The position numbers and the translations under genes are program-made. Shown here piece by piece: positions 44,949-51,780 of a stretch of DNA of 64,000 bases. Each line of letters starts with the position of its first letter. Position 1 is the stretch's first letter. A model generated the notes under the pieces. It ran no database searches. It was not told the DNA's origin and was given only the letters and a program-made list of their open reading frames with translations. This DNA is from Poseidonibacter antarcticus (GTDB lineage Bacteria; Campylobacterota; Campylobacteria; Campylobacterales; Arcobacteraceae), in the NCBI RefSeq assembly GCF_003667345.1, contig NZ_RCWF01000007.1, positions 1 through 64,000 of the forward strand. The letters are read 5' to 3'.

Positions 44949-45371
44949 ATGAAAAAAATATATAAAGCTACGCTAGCTACACTCTTTTTATCTACATTTA
45001 TTGGGACTTCTTTAAGTGCTAATGATATTACTAAACTAGATGTAAAAAATGAGTGTAATGTTAAAGCAAATGGTATTAAAAAAGTATTAGCAACAGCTAG
45101 TAAGTATAATATTATTGCGAAAAAAGAAGGTGTTGAATTCAAAAGATTGGGTATGACTAATACACAATATATTGATGGAACAATGAAAGCAATAACAGAG
45201 GGTTCAAAAACTGTTGATATTGTTAATGCTAAAAATAAAAAAACTGGAGAGGTTTCTACTGAATATGCAGCATGGAGAGCTTGTTCATTTGCTATAAGTG
45301 CACTTCAACAAAAAGAAGAAGCCAAAACAACTTGGAAACTTGCAATGCCAGGTAATGGTTTTGAATATTAA
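44949..45371 (+). CDS. Uncharacterised secreted protein in the sox cluster
   Basis: A 140-residue protein with a clear signal peptide (MKKIYKATLATLFLSTFIGTSLSA). An upstream start at 44913 overlaps soxA and would spoil the signal peptide; AGGGAG lies 7-8 bases before 44949. The mature part begins NDITKLDVKNECNVKAN and ends in a Trp/Cys-containing helix (AAWRACSFAISALQQKEE) and NGFEY. It has two cysteines, no CxxCH, no CxxC. I do not recognise the family. Its place right after soxA suggests a periplasmic Sox accessory, perhaps like the SoxAX-binding protein SoxK, though it does not resemble that sequence. Confidence 0.8.
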   Translation: MKKIYKATLATLFLSTFIGTSLSANDITKLDVKNECNVKANGIKKVLATASKYNIIAKKEGVEFKRLGMTNTQYIDGTMKAITEGSKTVDIVNAKNKKTGEVSTEYAAWRACSFAISALQQKEEAKTTWKLAMPGNGFEY

Positions 45372-45396
45372 ATTAAATTAATTTAAAAATACATTT

Positions 45397-45425
45397 AAAA
45401 GCCAAGATTAACACTTGGCTTTTTT
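45397..45425 (+). terminator. Terminator inside the sox cluster
   Basis: AAAAGCCAAG (45397-45406) pairs with CTTGGCTTTT (45414-45423) around seven bases, with T to 45425. It separates soxCDXYZA and the unknown gene from the rhodanese-soxB pair, so those may be partly uncoupled. Confidence 0.8.
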
Positions 45426-45450
45426 ATTAAATAAAATAAAAGGAAATATA

Positions 45451-46101
45451 ATGAAATTATTAAATAAATTACTTATTGTAACAGCTTTTTCAGGTTTAGT
45501 TGCAAGTTCAGTTTTAGCAGAAGATTCATCAAATTATGTACCAATTTCAAAAGGTGTTAAGTCAATTGATATAAATTTAAACGATGAAAAATTTACTATT
45601 ATGAGAAATCAAACTCCTGGAAATAAAATATCTCCATTATATGATACAACTTTTAGAGGTGTTCCTCAACCGATTATTTTAGCAAAAGGTTTAGAAACTT
45701 TAGGAGAATTAGAGTTTATTGATTTAATGAAAAAAGCTCAAACAGATGAAAATATTGCAATTATTGATTCAAGAAAACCAGGTTGGTTTGATAGATTAAG
45801 AATCCCAGGTGCGATAAACGTTCCATTTACAAATTTTGAAGAAAAAGATACTGCTATTGAAATGATGGAAGATGAAATGGGTGTTGTTCAAAATGATGAC
45901 GGTACTTTAGATTTTTCTAATGCAAAGACTTTAGCGTTATATTGTAATGGTTATTGGTGTGGTCAAACTCCAGGAATGGTTAAAAATGCAAAATTTGCAT
46001 TATTAAAAATGGGATACCCAGTTGAAAAGATTAAATACTACAGAGGTGGTATGCAAGCTTGGACTTCATTAGGTTTTACAGTTGTAGGATCTGGAAAATA
46101 A
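45451..46101 (+). CDS. Periplasmic rhodanese-domain protein next to soxB
   Basis: A 216-residue secreted protein (signal peptide about 1-24, ending SSVLA). The rhodanese domain spans about 85-210: IAIIDSRKPGWFDRLRIPGAINVPF, then the active-site loop LYCNGYWCGQTPG, then YRGGMQAWTSLGF. The loop has a second Cys four residues after the first (C-N-G-Y-W-C), unusual for classical thiosulfate sulfurtransferases. The chosen ATG has AAAAGGAAATATA ahead of it; an earlier start (45415) lies in the terminator. A likely role is sulfane-sulfur transfer in thiosulfate oxidation. A paralogue lies at 54677. Confidence 0.88.
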   Translation: MKLLNKLLIVTAFSGLVASSVLAEDSSNYVPISKGVKSIDINLNDEKFTIMRNQTPGNKISPLYDTTFRGVPQPIILAKGLETLGELEFIDLMKKAQTDENIAIIDSRKPGWFDRLRIPGAINVPFTNFEEKDTAIEMMEDEMGVVQNDDGTLDFSNAKTLALYCNGYWCGQTPGMVKNAKFALLKMGYPVEKIKYYRGGMQAWTSLGFTVVGSGK

Positions 46102-46127
46102 TTTAATATTATAAAATAGGGATAAAC

Positions 46128-47891
46128 ATGAGTAAATTAAGTAGAAGAGAATTTATATATATGATGTCAGTACTTGGTGCTGCTCCTGTATTTGCAAATT
46201 CTCACACAAGAATGACAGATACTAATAAACTAGAAGATTATTATAAATTAAAAAGCTTTGGTAATGTAAGACTTCTTCATATGACAGATTCTCATGCACA
46301 ATTAATGCCTGTATACTTTAGAGAACCAAGTGTAAACTTAGGACTTCATGGTAACTATGGTAAGCCACCTCATATTGTTGGTGAAAAACTATTAGATTAT
46401 TATGGTATTAAAGGTAATAAAAGATTAGAATATGCATATTCATGCGTAAACTTTGAAAAACATGCAAAAGTTATGGGGCGTGTTGGTGGATTCTCACAAC
46501 TTAAAACTGTAATTGATTTTTTAAGAAATAATTATGGAAAAGAAAAAACACTTATGTTAGACGGTGGAGATACATGGCAAGGAAGTGCAACAGCTCTTTA
46601 CACTCGTGGTAGAGATATGGTTGGTGCAATGAACTTACTAGGTGTTGATATTGCTGTTGGACATTGGGAGTTTACTTATAAAGCTGAAGAAATTTTAGCA
46701 AATGTAAAAGAACTTGATGCAGAATTTTTAGCACAAAATGTTTTTGTAAAAGAAGATGCATTAATGGATGGTGCAGAAGCTTATGATGAAGATTCAGGAT
46801 TAGCTTTTAAACCGTATACAATTAAAAAAATGGGAAATGCAAGAGTTGCAGTTATTGGTCAAGCTTTCCCTTATACAACTATTGCAAATCCTCAAAGATT
46901 TATTCCTGATTGGACTTTTGGGATTAAAGATGAAGAAATGCAAGAGTTAGTTGATACTATTAGAGATGAAGAAAAACCAGATGCTGTTATTGTTTTATCT
47001 CATAATGGTTTTGATGTTGATCAAAAAATGGCAGAAGTTTGTACTGGAATTGACTTTATTATGGGAGGTCATACTCACGATGGTGTTCCAGAAGCAGTTC
47101 CTGTTAAAAATGAAGAGGGAACTACTTATGTATGTAATGCTGGTTCAAATGGTAAGTTTTTAAATGTTCTTGATTTAGATATTCAAAATGGAAAAATCAA
47201 AGATTTTAAATTTACACTTCTTCCAATTTTCTCTGATTTAGTTCCTGAAGATAAAGAAATGAAAGCTTATATTGAAAAAGTGAGATTACCATTTATAAAA
47301 GATTTAAATAGAACTATTGCTACAACTGAAGAGACTCTATTTAGAAGAGGTAACTTTAATGGTTCATGGGATCAGATTATTTGTGATGCATTGATTGATG
47401 TAAAAGGTGCAGATATTTCACTTTCACCTGGATTTAGATGGGGTACAACTGTAATGCCTGGTCAAGATATTACATTTGATGATTTAATGACACAAACAGC
47501 TATGACTTATCCTGAAACGTATGCAAGAGATATTACAGGTCAAGGAATTAAAGATATTTTAGAAGATGTTGCAGATAACCTATTTAACGCTGATCCATTT
47601 TATCAACAAGGTGGAGATATGGTTAGAACTGGTGGTATTTCTTATAAAATTGATCCAAAAGCTAAGATGGGTAGCAGAATTTCTGATATTCAACTTACTA
47701 AAAATGGAAAAAAACTTCAAGCTAGTAAATCTTACAAGGTTGCTGGTTGGTCAACTGTTGGTTCTAAATCACCAGGTGAACCAGTTTGGGAAACAGTTGA
47801 AACTTATTTAGGAAATGTAAAACATATTGTAAATTTAAGAGTAGATACTCCTGATATTATTGGTGTTAAAAATAACCCAGGAATTATATAA
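46128..47891 (+). CDS. soxB: SoxB, thiosulfohydrolase
   Basis: Hydrolyses the terminal sulfonate from SoxY-thiocysteine S-sulfate as sulfate, using a dinuclear manganese centre. A Tat signal (LSRREFIYMMSVLGAA) exports it. The metallophosphatase-type motifs are intact: LLHMTDSHAQ, LDGGDTWQGS, GHWEF, SHNGFDVDQ and GGHTHDG. The C-terminal domain resembles 5'-nucleotidase (NFNGSWDQIICDAL). The length of 587 residues is typical. It follows the rhodanese gene after 26 bases, forming a two-gene unit. Confidence 0.96.
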   Translation: MSKLSRREFIYMMSVLGAAPVFANSHTRMTDTNKLEDYYKLKSFGNVRLLHMTDSHAQLMPVYFREPSVNLGLHGNYGKPPHIVGEKLLDYYGIKGNKRLEYAYSCVNFEKHAKVMGRVGGFSQLKTVIDFLRNNYGKEKTLMLDGGDTWQGSATALYTRGRDMVGAMNLLGVDIAVGHWEFTYKAEEILANVKELDAEFLAQNVFVKEDALMDGAEAYDEDSGLAFKPYTIKKMGNARVAVIGQAFPYTTIANPQRFIPDWTFGIKDEEMQELVDTIRDEEKPDAVIVLSHNGFDVDQKMAEVCTGIDFIMGGHTHDGVPEAVPVKNEEGTTYVCNAGSNGKFLNVLDLDIQNGKIKDFKFTLLPIFSDLVPEDKEMKAYIEKVRLPFIKDLNRTIATTEETLFRRGNFNGSWDQIICDALIDVKGADISLSPGFRWGTTVMPGQDITFDDLMTQTAMTYPETYARDITGQGIKDILEDVADNLFNADPFYQQGGDMVRTGGISYKIDPKAKMGSRISDIQLTKNGKKLQASKSYKVAGWSTVGSKSPGEPVWETVETYLGNVKHIVNLRVDTPDIIGVKNNPGII

Positions 47892-47906
47892 TATCTTAAA
47901 AAATGA

Positions 47907-47950
47907 AAATCAAAAAGTATAAGGAATAAGTCTTTATACTTTTTTGATTT
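47907..47950 (+). terminator. Hairpin after soxB
   Basis: AAATCAAAAAGTATAA (47907-47922) pairs with the TTATACTTTTTTGATTT stretch (47934-47950), with one bulged T. The 3' arm itself is T-rich. It shares bases 47946-47950 with a second hairpin downstream, so the two cannot fully form together. Confidence 0.65.
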
Positions 47951-47992
47951 AATAAACAGTTTAATTTTATTATTTTAACTGTTTATTAAATC
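47946..47992 (+). promoter_or_regulatory. 16-bp perfect inverted repeat before the cytochrome-thioredoxin gene
   Basis: GATTTAATAAACAGTT (47946-47961) is perfectly complementary to AACTGTTTATTAAATC (47977-47992). It ends 5 bases before the GGAGG ribosome site of the next gene, so folding could affect translation. Its 5' arm overlaps the soxB terminator hairpin. Confidence 0.6.
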
Positions 47993-48010
47993 AAAATGGA
48001 GGAATATCTT

Positions 48011-48823
48011 TTGTTAATAAAAACTTTGTTATTAATATCCGTATTTTTTATTACATATTTAAGTGCAGATTTTAAAGAGGGTAAAAAAATATTTTTACAA
48101 AAATGTTCATCATGTCATAGTAAATATATTGATATGAAAATAATCAAAAAAAACTTTTTTGAAAATGAAAATAAAACTTTAAAGATGACTTCTCCAAGTG
48201 AAAATATGCTAGCTTATGCAATTATGGATAGTCCCAAACATTTAGGTGAAAAAGATGATCCTGAAATGCAACAAATTGAAATTGAAGAATTTTTAAAAGA
48301 TTATCTTGAAAATCCTGATCTTAATAATACTATTTGTGAAGGAAGAATAATTCAATATTATAATAAAAAACTTCCTAGTAATTATGATTTAAGCAGTGAA
48401 GATATATCAAATTTAGCAATTTATTTTATGAACTACAAAGAAGAAAGATTAAAAAACAATAGTACAAAAATAGAGTTAAAAGTTTTACCAAATAATTTTA
48501 ATGAGGAAAAACTATTAAAAGAAGCTAAGAAACAGCAAAAAAGAATACTTATTTATGCAACTGCTAAAACTTGTCATTTTTGTAAAAAGATGGACAAAGA
48601 AGTACTAAGTTTAAGTGATGTTAAAAATGAAATCAAAAAAGATTTTATTTTATTAAAAGTTGATATTGAAGATAGCTCTTTACCTTTTAATCTTGCAAAA
48701 AATTATAGAGGAATGACACCAACTTTTTTTGCAATTAACAATGATGGGAAACTTCAAAATAAATATCCAGGTTCTTGGAATAAAAAAGACTTTTTATTAA
48801 TATTAAAGGAAAATAGTAAATAA
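48011..48823 (+). CDS. Fusion of a c-type cytochrome domain and a thioredoxin-fold domain
   Basis: A 270-residue secreted protein. The TTG at 48011 is chosen because GGAGG lies 8 bases upstream and it gives a clean signal peptide (MLIKTLLLISVFFITYLSA); an ATG at 47996 overlaps that ribosome site. The haem motif is C32-S-S-C35-H36. A later KLPSNYDLS sits where cytochromes often have a Met-Pro axial ligand, so that ligand may be missing. The C-terminal part (about 165-270) has a thioredoxin-like fold with C188-H-F-C191 and a cis-Pro loop GMTPTFF. A role in sulfur or disulfide redox in the periplasm is inferred from the domains and the sox location. Confidence 0.82.
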   Translation: MLIKTLLLISVFFITYLSADFKEGKKIFLQKCSSCHSKYIDMKIIKKNFFENENKTLKMTSPSENMLAYAIMDSPKHLGEKDDPEMQQIEIEEFLKDYLENPDLNNTICEGRIIQYYNKKLPSNYDLSSEDISNLAIYFMNYKEERLKNNSTKIELKVLPNNFNEEKLLKEAKKQQKRILIYATAKTCHFCKKMDKEVLSLSDVKNEIKKDFILLKVDIEDSSLPFNLAKNYRGMTPTFFAINNDGKLQNKYPGSWNKKDFLLILKENSK

Positions 48824-49276
48824 ATGAAAAACATTGGTAAAGTAATTGAAATATTTAGTGCAGATAAAAACTCTTCAGGATTTCCTAGACCAATAGTAGA
48901 GCAACTTGATATTATAAAAGATTATGGTATTAAACACGATAAATTTGCTGGTAAAAATCAAGATAAAACAGTAATGATTGTTGGTTTAAAAGCTTATACA
49001 ATTGCAGAAGAAAATGGTATAAATTTAGATTATGGTAGTTTTGGTGAAAATATTTTATTTGACTTTGATCCACATAAATATAAAGTTGGTTCAACTTTTC
49101 TAATTAATGATGTTAAGTTAGAAATTACACAAAATTGTACTATTTGTAATCACTTAGGTGTTTTCTCACCAGACTTACCTTCATTAGTAAGAGAACATAG
49201 AGGTTTATATTGTAGAATAATAAGCAGTGGTATAATCACTAAAGAAAATATAGTTTATATAAAGGAAGAAATATAA
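48824..49276 (+). CDS. MOSC-domain protein
   Basis: A 150-residue stand-alone MOSC domain, a fold shared with the C-termini of molybdenum-cofactor sulfurases and mARC/YiiM proteins. Family features are KHDKFAGKNQDKTVMIVG, YGSFGENIL and a Cys region (ITQNCTICNHLG) in place of the conserved MOSC Cys. No signal peptide is visible, so it is likely cytoplasmic. Its ATG directly follows the previous stop, and its own stop overlaps the next start (A of TAATG). A role in handling sulfur or Mo cofactor for SoxC is possible but unproven. Confidence 0.85.
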   Translation: MKNIGKVIEIFSADKNSSGFPRPIVEQLDIIKDYGIKHDKFAGKNQDKTVMIVGLKAYTIAEENGINLDYGSFGENILFDFDPHKYKVGSTFLINDVKLEITQNCTICNHLGVFSPDLPSLVREHRGLYCRIISSGIITKENIVYIKEEI

Positions 49277-49713
49277 TGAAGAAAATATTATTAGTTTTAT
49301 TTTTTACTGTTTTTGTTTATGGTGAGTCAACATTTAGTAATCCCCAGCCTTCATTTGAAAATCCAAGGAAAGTTGTTTTTCAAATGTATGATTCAAATCT
49401 TGAAAAAGTAAATCATAATTTAGGAACAATTTATAATATTTTAAAAGAATATCCTGAAGAATCTTTAAAAATTTCAGTTGTTGCTTATGGTAATGGAATG
49501 AGAGCTTTAAGAAAAGATTATGATAAAAATACACTTGCTAGAATAAGTTCACTTATGGAATATGATGTTGAGTTTTTTGCATGTAAAAATACTATGGAAA
49601 GTATGAATTGGACAAAAGATGAATTTATTGATGATTTAATTTATGTTCAAGCTGGAATTGTTGAATTTATTGAAAAACAAGTTGATGGATATGTTGGAGT
49701 TAATGCATATTAA
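49276..49713 (+). CDS. Secreted DsrE-like protein
   Basis: A 145-residue protein with a short signal peptide (MKKILLVLFFTVFVYG). The mature part resembles the DsrE/DsrF/TusD-type fold: KVVFQMYDSN, VVAYGNGMRAL, the conserved Cys in FFACKNTMESMNW, and QAGIVEFIEKQVDGYVGVNAY at the end. Cytoplasmic relatives carry persulfide sulfur on that Cys; this one is exported, as are several sulfur-oxidiser homologues. A sulfur carrier role with the neighbouring redox protein is inferred. The start overlaps the MOSC stop by one base. Confidence 0.85.
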   Translation: MKKILLVLFFTVFVYGESTFSNPQPSFENPRKVVFQMYDSNLEKVNHNLGTIYNILKEYPEESLKISVVAYGNGMRALRKDYDKNTLARISSLMEYDVEFFACKNTMESMNWTKDEFIDDLIYVQAGIVEFIEKQVDGYVGVNAY

Positions 49714-49735
49714 TTTTATTTAAAAAGGTTAAAAA

Positions 49736-50518
49736 ATGTTAAAAAAAGTTTTATTTTTATTATTAGTCGCTTTTATATCTTTTTCATTTGCAAAACAGAT
49801 TAATCAATCTTTATGCGATGAAAAAGGAGATGGTTTTATTTATGCTGGGAATGAGTGTATAAATTACTCAATGTTTGAAGGTGATGATAATGATAGATTA
49901 ATCATAATCGTTCCTGGAACATGGGATGAAGGAAGTAATGTTCTTGGAAGATATACTCCTTTTGCTGAAAATATAAATATGACAACAGATGTTAGTACAA
50001 TAGCTATTGCACTTCCTGGGTATTCAAAATCTTCACTTAATCATTTAAAATCAATTGGTAGTAAAGAGTATAATCATCAAGCAGCTACAAAAGAGTATGT
50101 AGAATTTTTAGAAAAACTAGTAATTGCCCTAAAAGATAAATATAAAAGTAAAGAAATCACAATTATAGGACATTCAGCTGGTGCTATGATGAGTGCATCA
50201 TTAGCTGGTTTAAATAATAAGCTTTTAAAAAATGTAGTATTAGTAGCAGGTAGATATGAAAGACCTGATTATGCAAATGAAAAACATCTTTTAGCTATTG
50301 ATGTATTAGATAAGATGAATAAAAATACAAAGTTTATTATGATTTATGGTACTGAAGATAAAATCTCAAAACCTAGTGTTACAAAAGACTTCTATAAAAA
50401 AATGAAAAAACAAGGATTAGATGTAGAACTTGTTGAGGTAAAAGATGCTGGACATATTGATTTAGATATGACAGATAGAAGTGTAGAAGCAATTAGTTCA
50501 TTATTTGAAGAAGAATAA
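49736..50518 (+). CDS. Secreted alpha/beta hydrolase
   Basis: A 260-residue protein with a signal peptide (MLKKVLFLLLVAFISFSFA). The hydrolase fold shows the oxyanion region IIIVPGTWDEGSN, the nucleophile elbow GHSAGA (Ser near residue 145), a later acid region IYGTEDKISKP, and the catalytic His in DAGHIDLD. Two Cys (SLCDE and NECINY) lie just after the signal peptide and may form a disulfide. The substrate is unknown. It belongs to the sox-downstream run with tight spacing and ends where the next gene begins. Confidence 0.85.
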   Translation: MLKKVLFLLLVAFISFSFAKQINQSLCDEKGDGFIYAGNECINYSMFEGDDNDRLIIIVPGTWDEGSNVLGRYTPFAENINMTTDVSTIAIALPGYSKSSLNHLKSIGSKEYNHQAATKEYVEFLEKLVIALKDKYKSKEITIIGHSAGAMMSASLAGLNNKLLKNVVLVAGRYERPDYANEKHLLAIDVLDKMNKNTKFIMIYGTEDKISKPSVTKDFYKKMKKQGLDVELVEVKDAGHIDLDMTDRSVEAISSLFEEE

Positions 50519-51682
50519 ATGGATAAGAAAAAACAGTTAGTTTTCAATTTAAACAATTTCTTATTATCAACGTCACACGTATTAGATTTTTTAGAGTCAC
50601 AATATAGTAATACATCAGATAAACATTCAAAAAATGTTGCTTTTTTATCTTTGAAAATTGGACAGAAACTAAATCTTAGTCCAGAAGAGATGTCTGATTT
50701 ATGTGCTTATAGTTTATGTCATGATATTGCACTAAATGAAGTAAGAAAAAAAGATATGGCTTATTATGAATTAAGTGAAGAGAAAATAAAAGATTTTCCT
50801 TTTTTATTAGCTAAAAATAATATATTAAAATATCAAAGAGAAAGATATGATGGTCTTGGACCTTTTGGATTAAAGAAAAAAGAAATACCTCTTCTTTCTT
50901 TAATACTTTTTTTTACACAAACATTAGATGAAGAGTTTGATTTAGCAAAAAAAGATATTGAAAATAGAAAAGATATAATCTCTTTTGCAAAAGAAAATTC
51001 AAATATACTTTTTGATGAAAATATAGTAAATGCATTTTTAGAAGTAAGTTCTAAGATAGATTTTTGGATAGATATTCAAAATGAAAATGATATTATTTAT
51101 TTTATATTTAATAATCTGCATGATTTCACAAGAGTCTTAGATTTTGAAGATGTATTAAAAATAACAAGTGTTTTAAATGATATATTAGATAATAAATCAA
51201 CTTTGGTAAAAAATGCTAAAAAAATGTGTGAATTTTATGAATTTGAGCATAAAGATAAATTTACTTTTATGATTACTGCTTCATTATGTAATATTGGAAA
51301 ACTGTTGATTCCTTTAAATATATTAGAAAAAAGTGATAAATTAACAATAAATGAATATGAAGATATAAAAGCCTATCCTTATCATAGTAAAAAAACATTA
51401 ACTAATATTATGGGCTTTAATGATATTGCTCTTAGCACTTGTAAAATTCAAGAATTATTAGATGGTTCTGGTTATCCTTATAATTTAGAGGCAAAAGACT
51501 TAAGCTTAAAAGATAGATTATTAGCTACTTTAAATATTTATACATCTTTATGTAGTGAAAAAAACTATAGAAATGCTTATTCTCATAATCAAGCTATTAA
51601 TATATTAAAAAAATTAGCGAATGATAAAAAATTAGATATATCAATTATTGAAGATATAGATAAAAATTTATTAAGTATTTAA
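50519..51682 (+). CDS. Tandem degenerate HD-GYP-type protein
   Basis: A 387-residue cytoplasmic protein with two HD-GYP-like halves. The first has H36, H68-D69 (CHDIALNE) and YQRERYDGLGPFG; the second has CNIGKLLIPLNIL and KIQELLDGSGYPYNL, then YRNAYSHNQAINILKKL. In each half key metal or catalytic residues are lost (Q replaces the YH-type His; HD is C-N in the second), so cyclic di-GMP hydrolysis is doubtful. It may be a pseudo-enzyme sensor or scaffold. The ATG abuts the previous stop (TAA-ATG). The signalling partner could be the chemoreceptor next door, but this is inference. Confidence 0.78.
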   Translation: MDKKKQLVFNLNNFLLSTSHVLDFLESQYSNTSDKHSKNVAFLSLKIGQKLNLSPEEMSDLCAYSLCHDIALNEVRKKDMAYYELSEEKIKDFPFLLAKNNILKYQRERYDGLGPFGLKKKEIPLLSLILFFTQTLDEEFDLAKKDIENRKDIISFAKENSNILFDENIVNAFLEVSSKIDFWIDIQNENDIIYFIFNNLHDFTRVLDFEDVLKITSVLNDILDNKSTLVKNAKKMCEFYEFEHKDKFTFMITASLCNIGKLLIPLNILEKSDKLTINEYEDIKAYPYHSKKTLTNIMGFNDIALSTCKIQELLDGSGYPYNLEAKDLSLKDRLLATLNIYTSLCSEKNYRNAYSHNQAINILKKLANDKKLDISIIEDIDKNLLSI

Positions 51683-51780
51683 TTTTTTTCTATTATTAAA
51701 AAATAATAATAATGATTCGCTAAATTAAAGATAATATAGCTACTATTATATTACTTAAACAATAAATAACGGAGAAACGT

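Noticed and set aside
44906-45142. Minus-strand frame over the soxA/unknown gene junction
   Set aside because: It runs antisense across two genes that both have good starts and signal peptides; no ribosome site.
47996-48010. ATG start for the cytochrome-thioredoxin gene
   Set aside because: The GGAGG ribosome site lies inside these codons; the TTG at 48011 is at proper spacing and yields a cleaner signal peptide.
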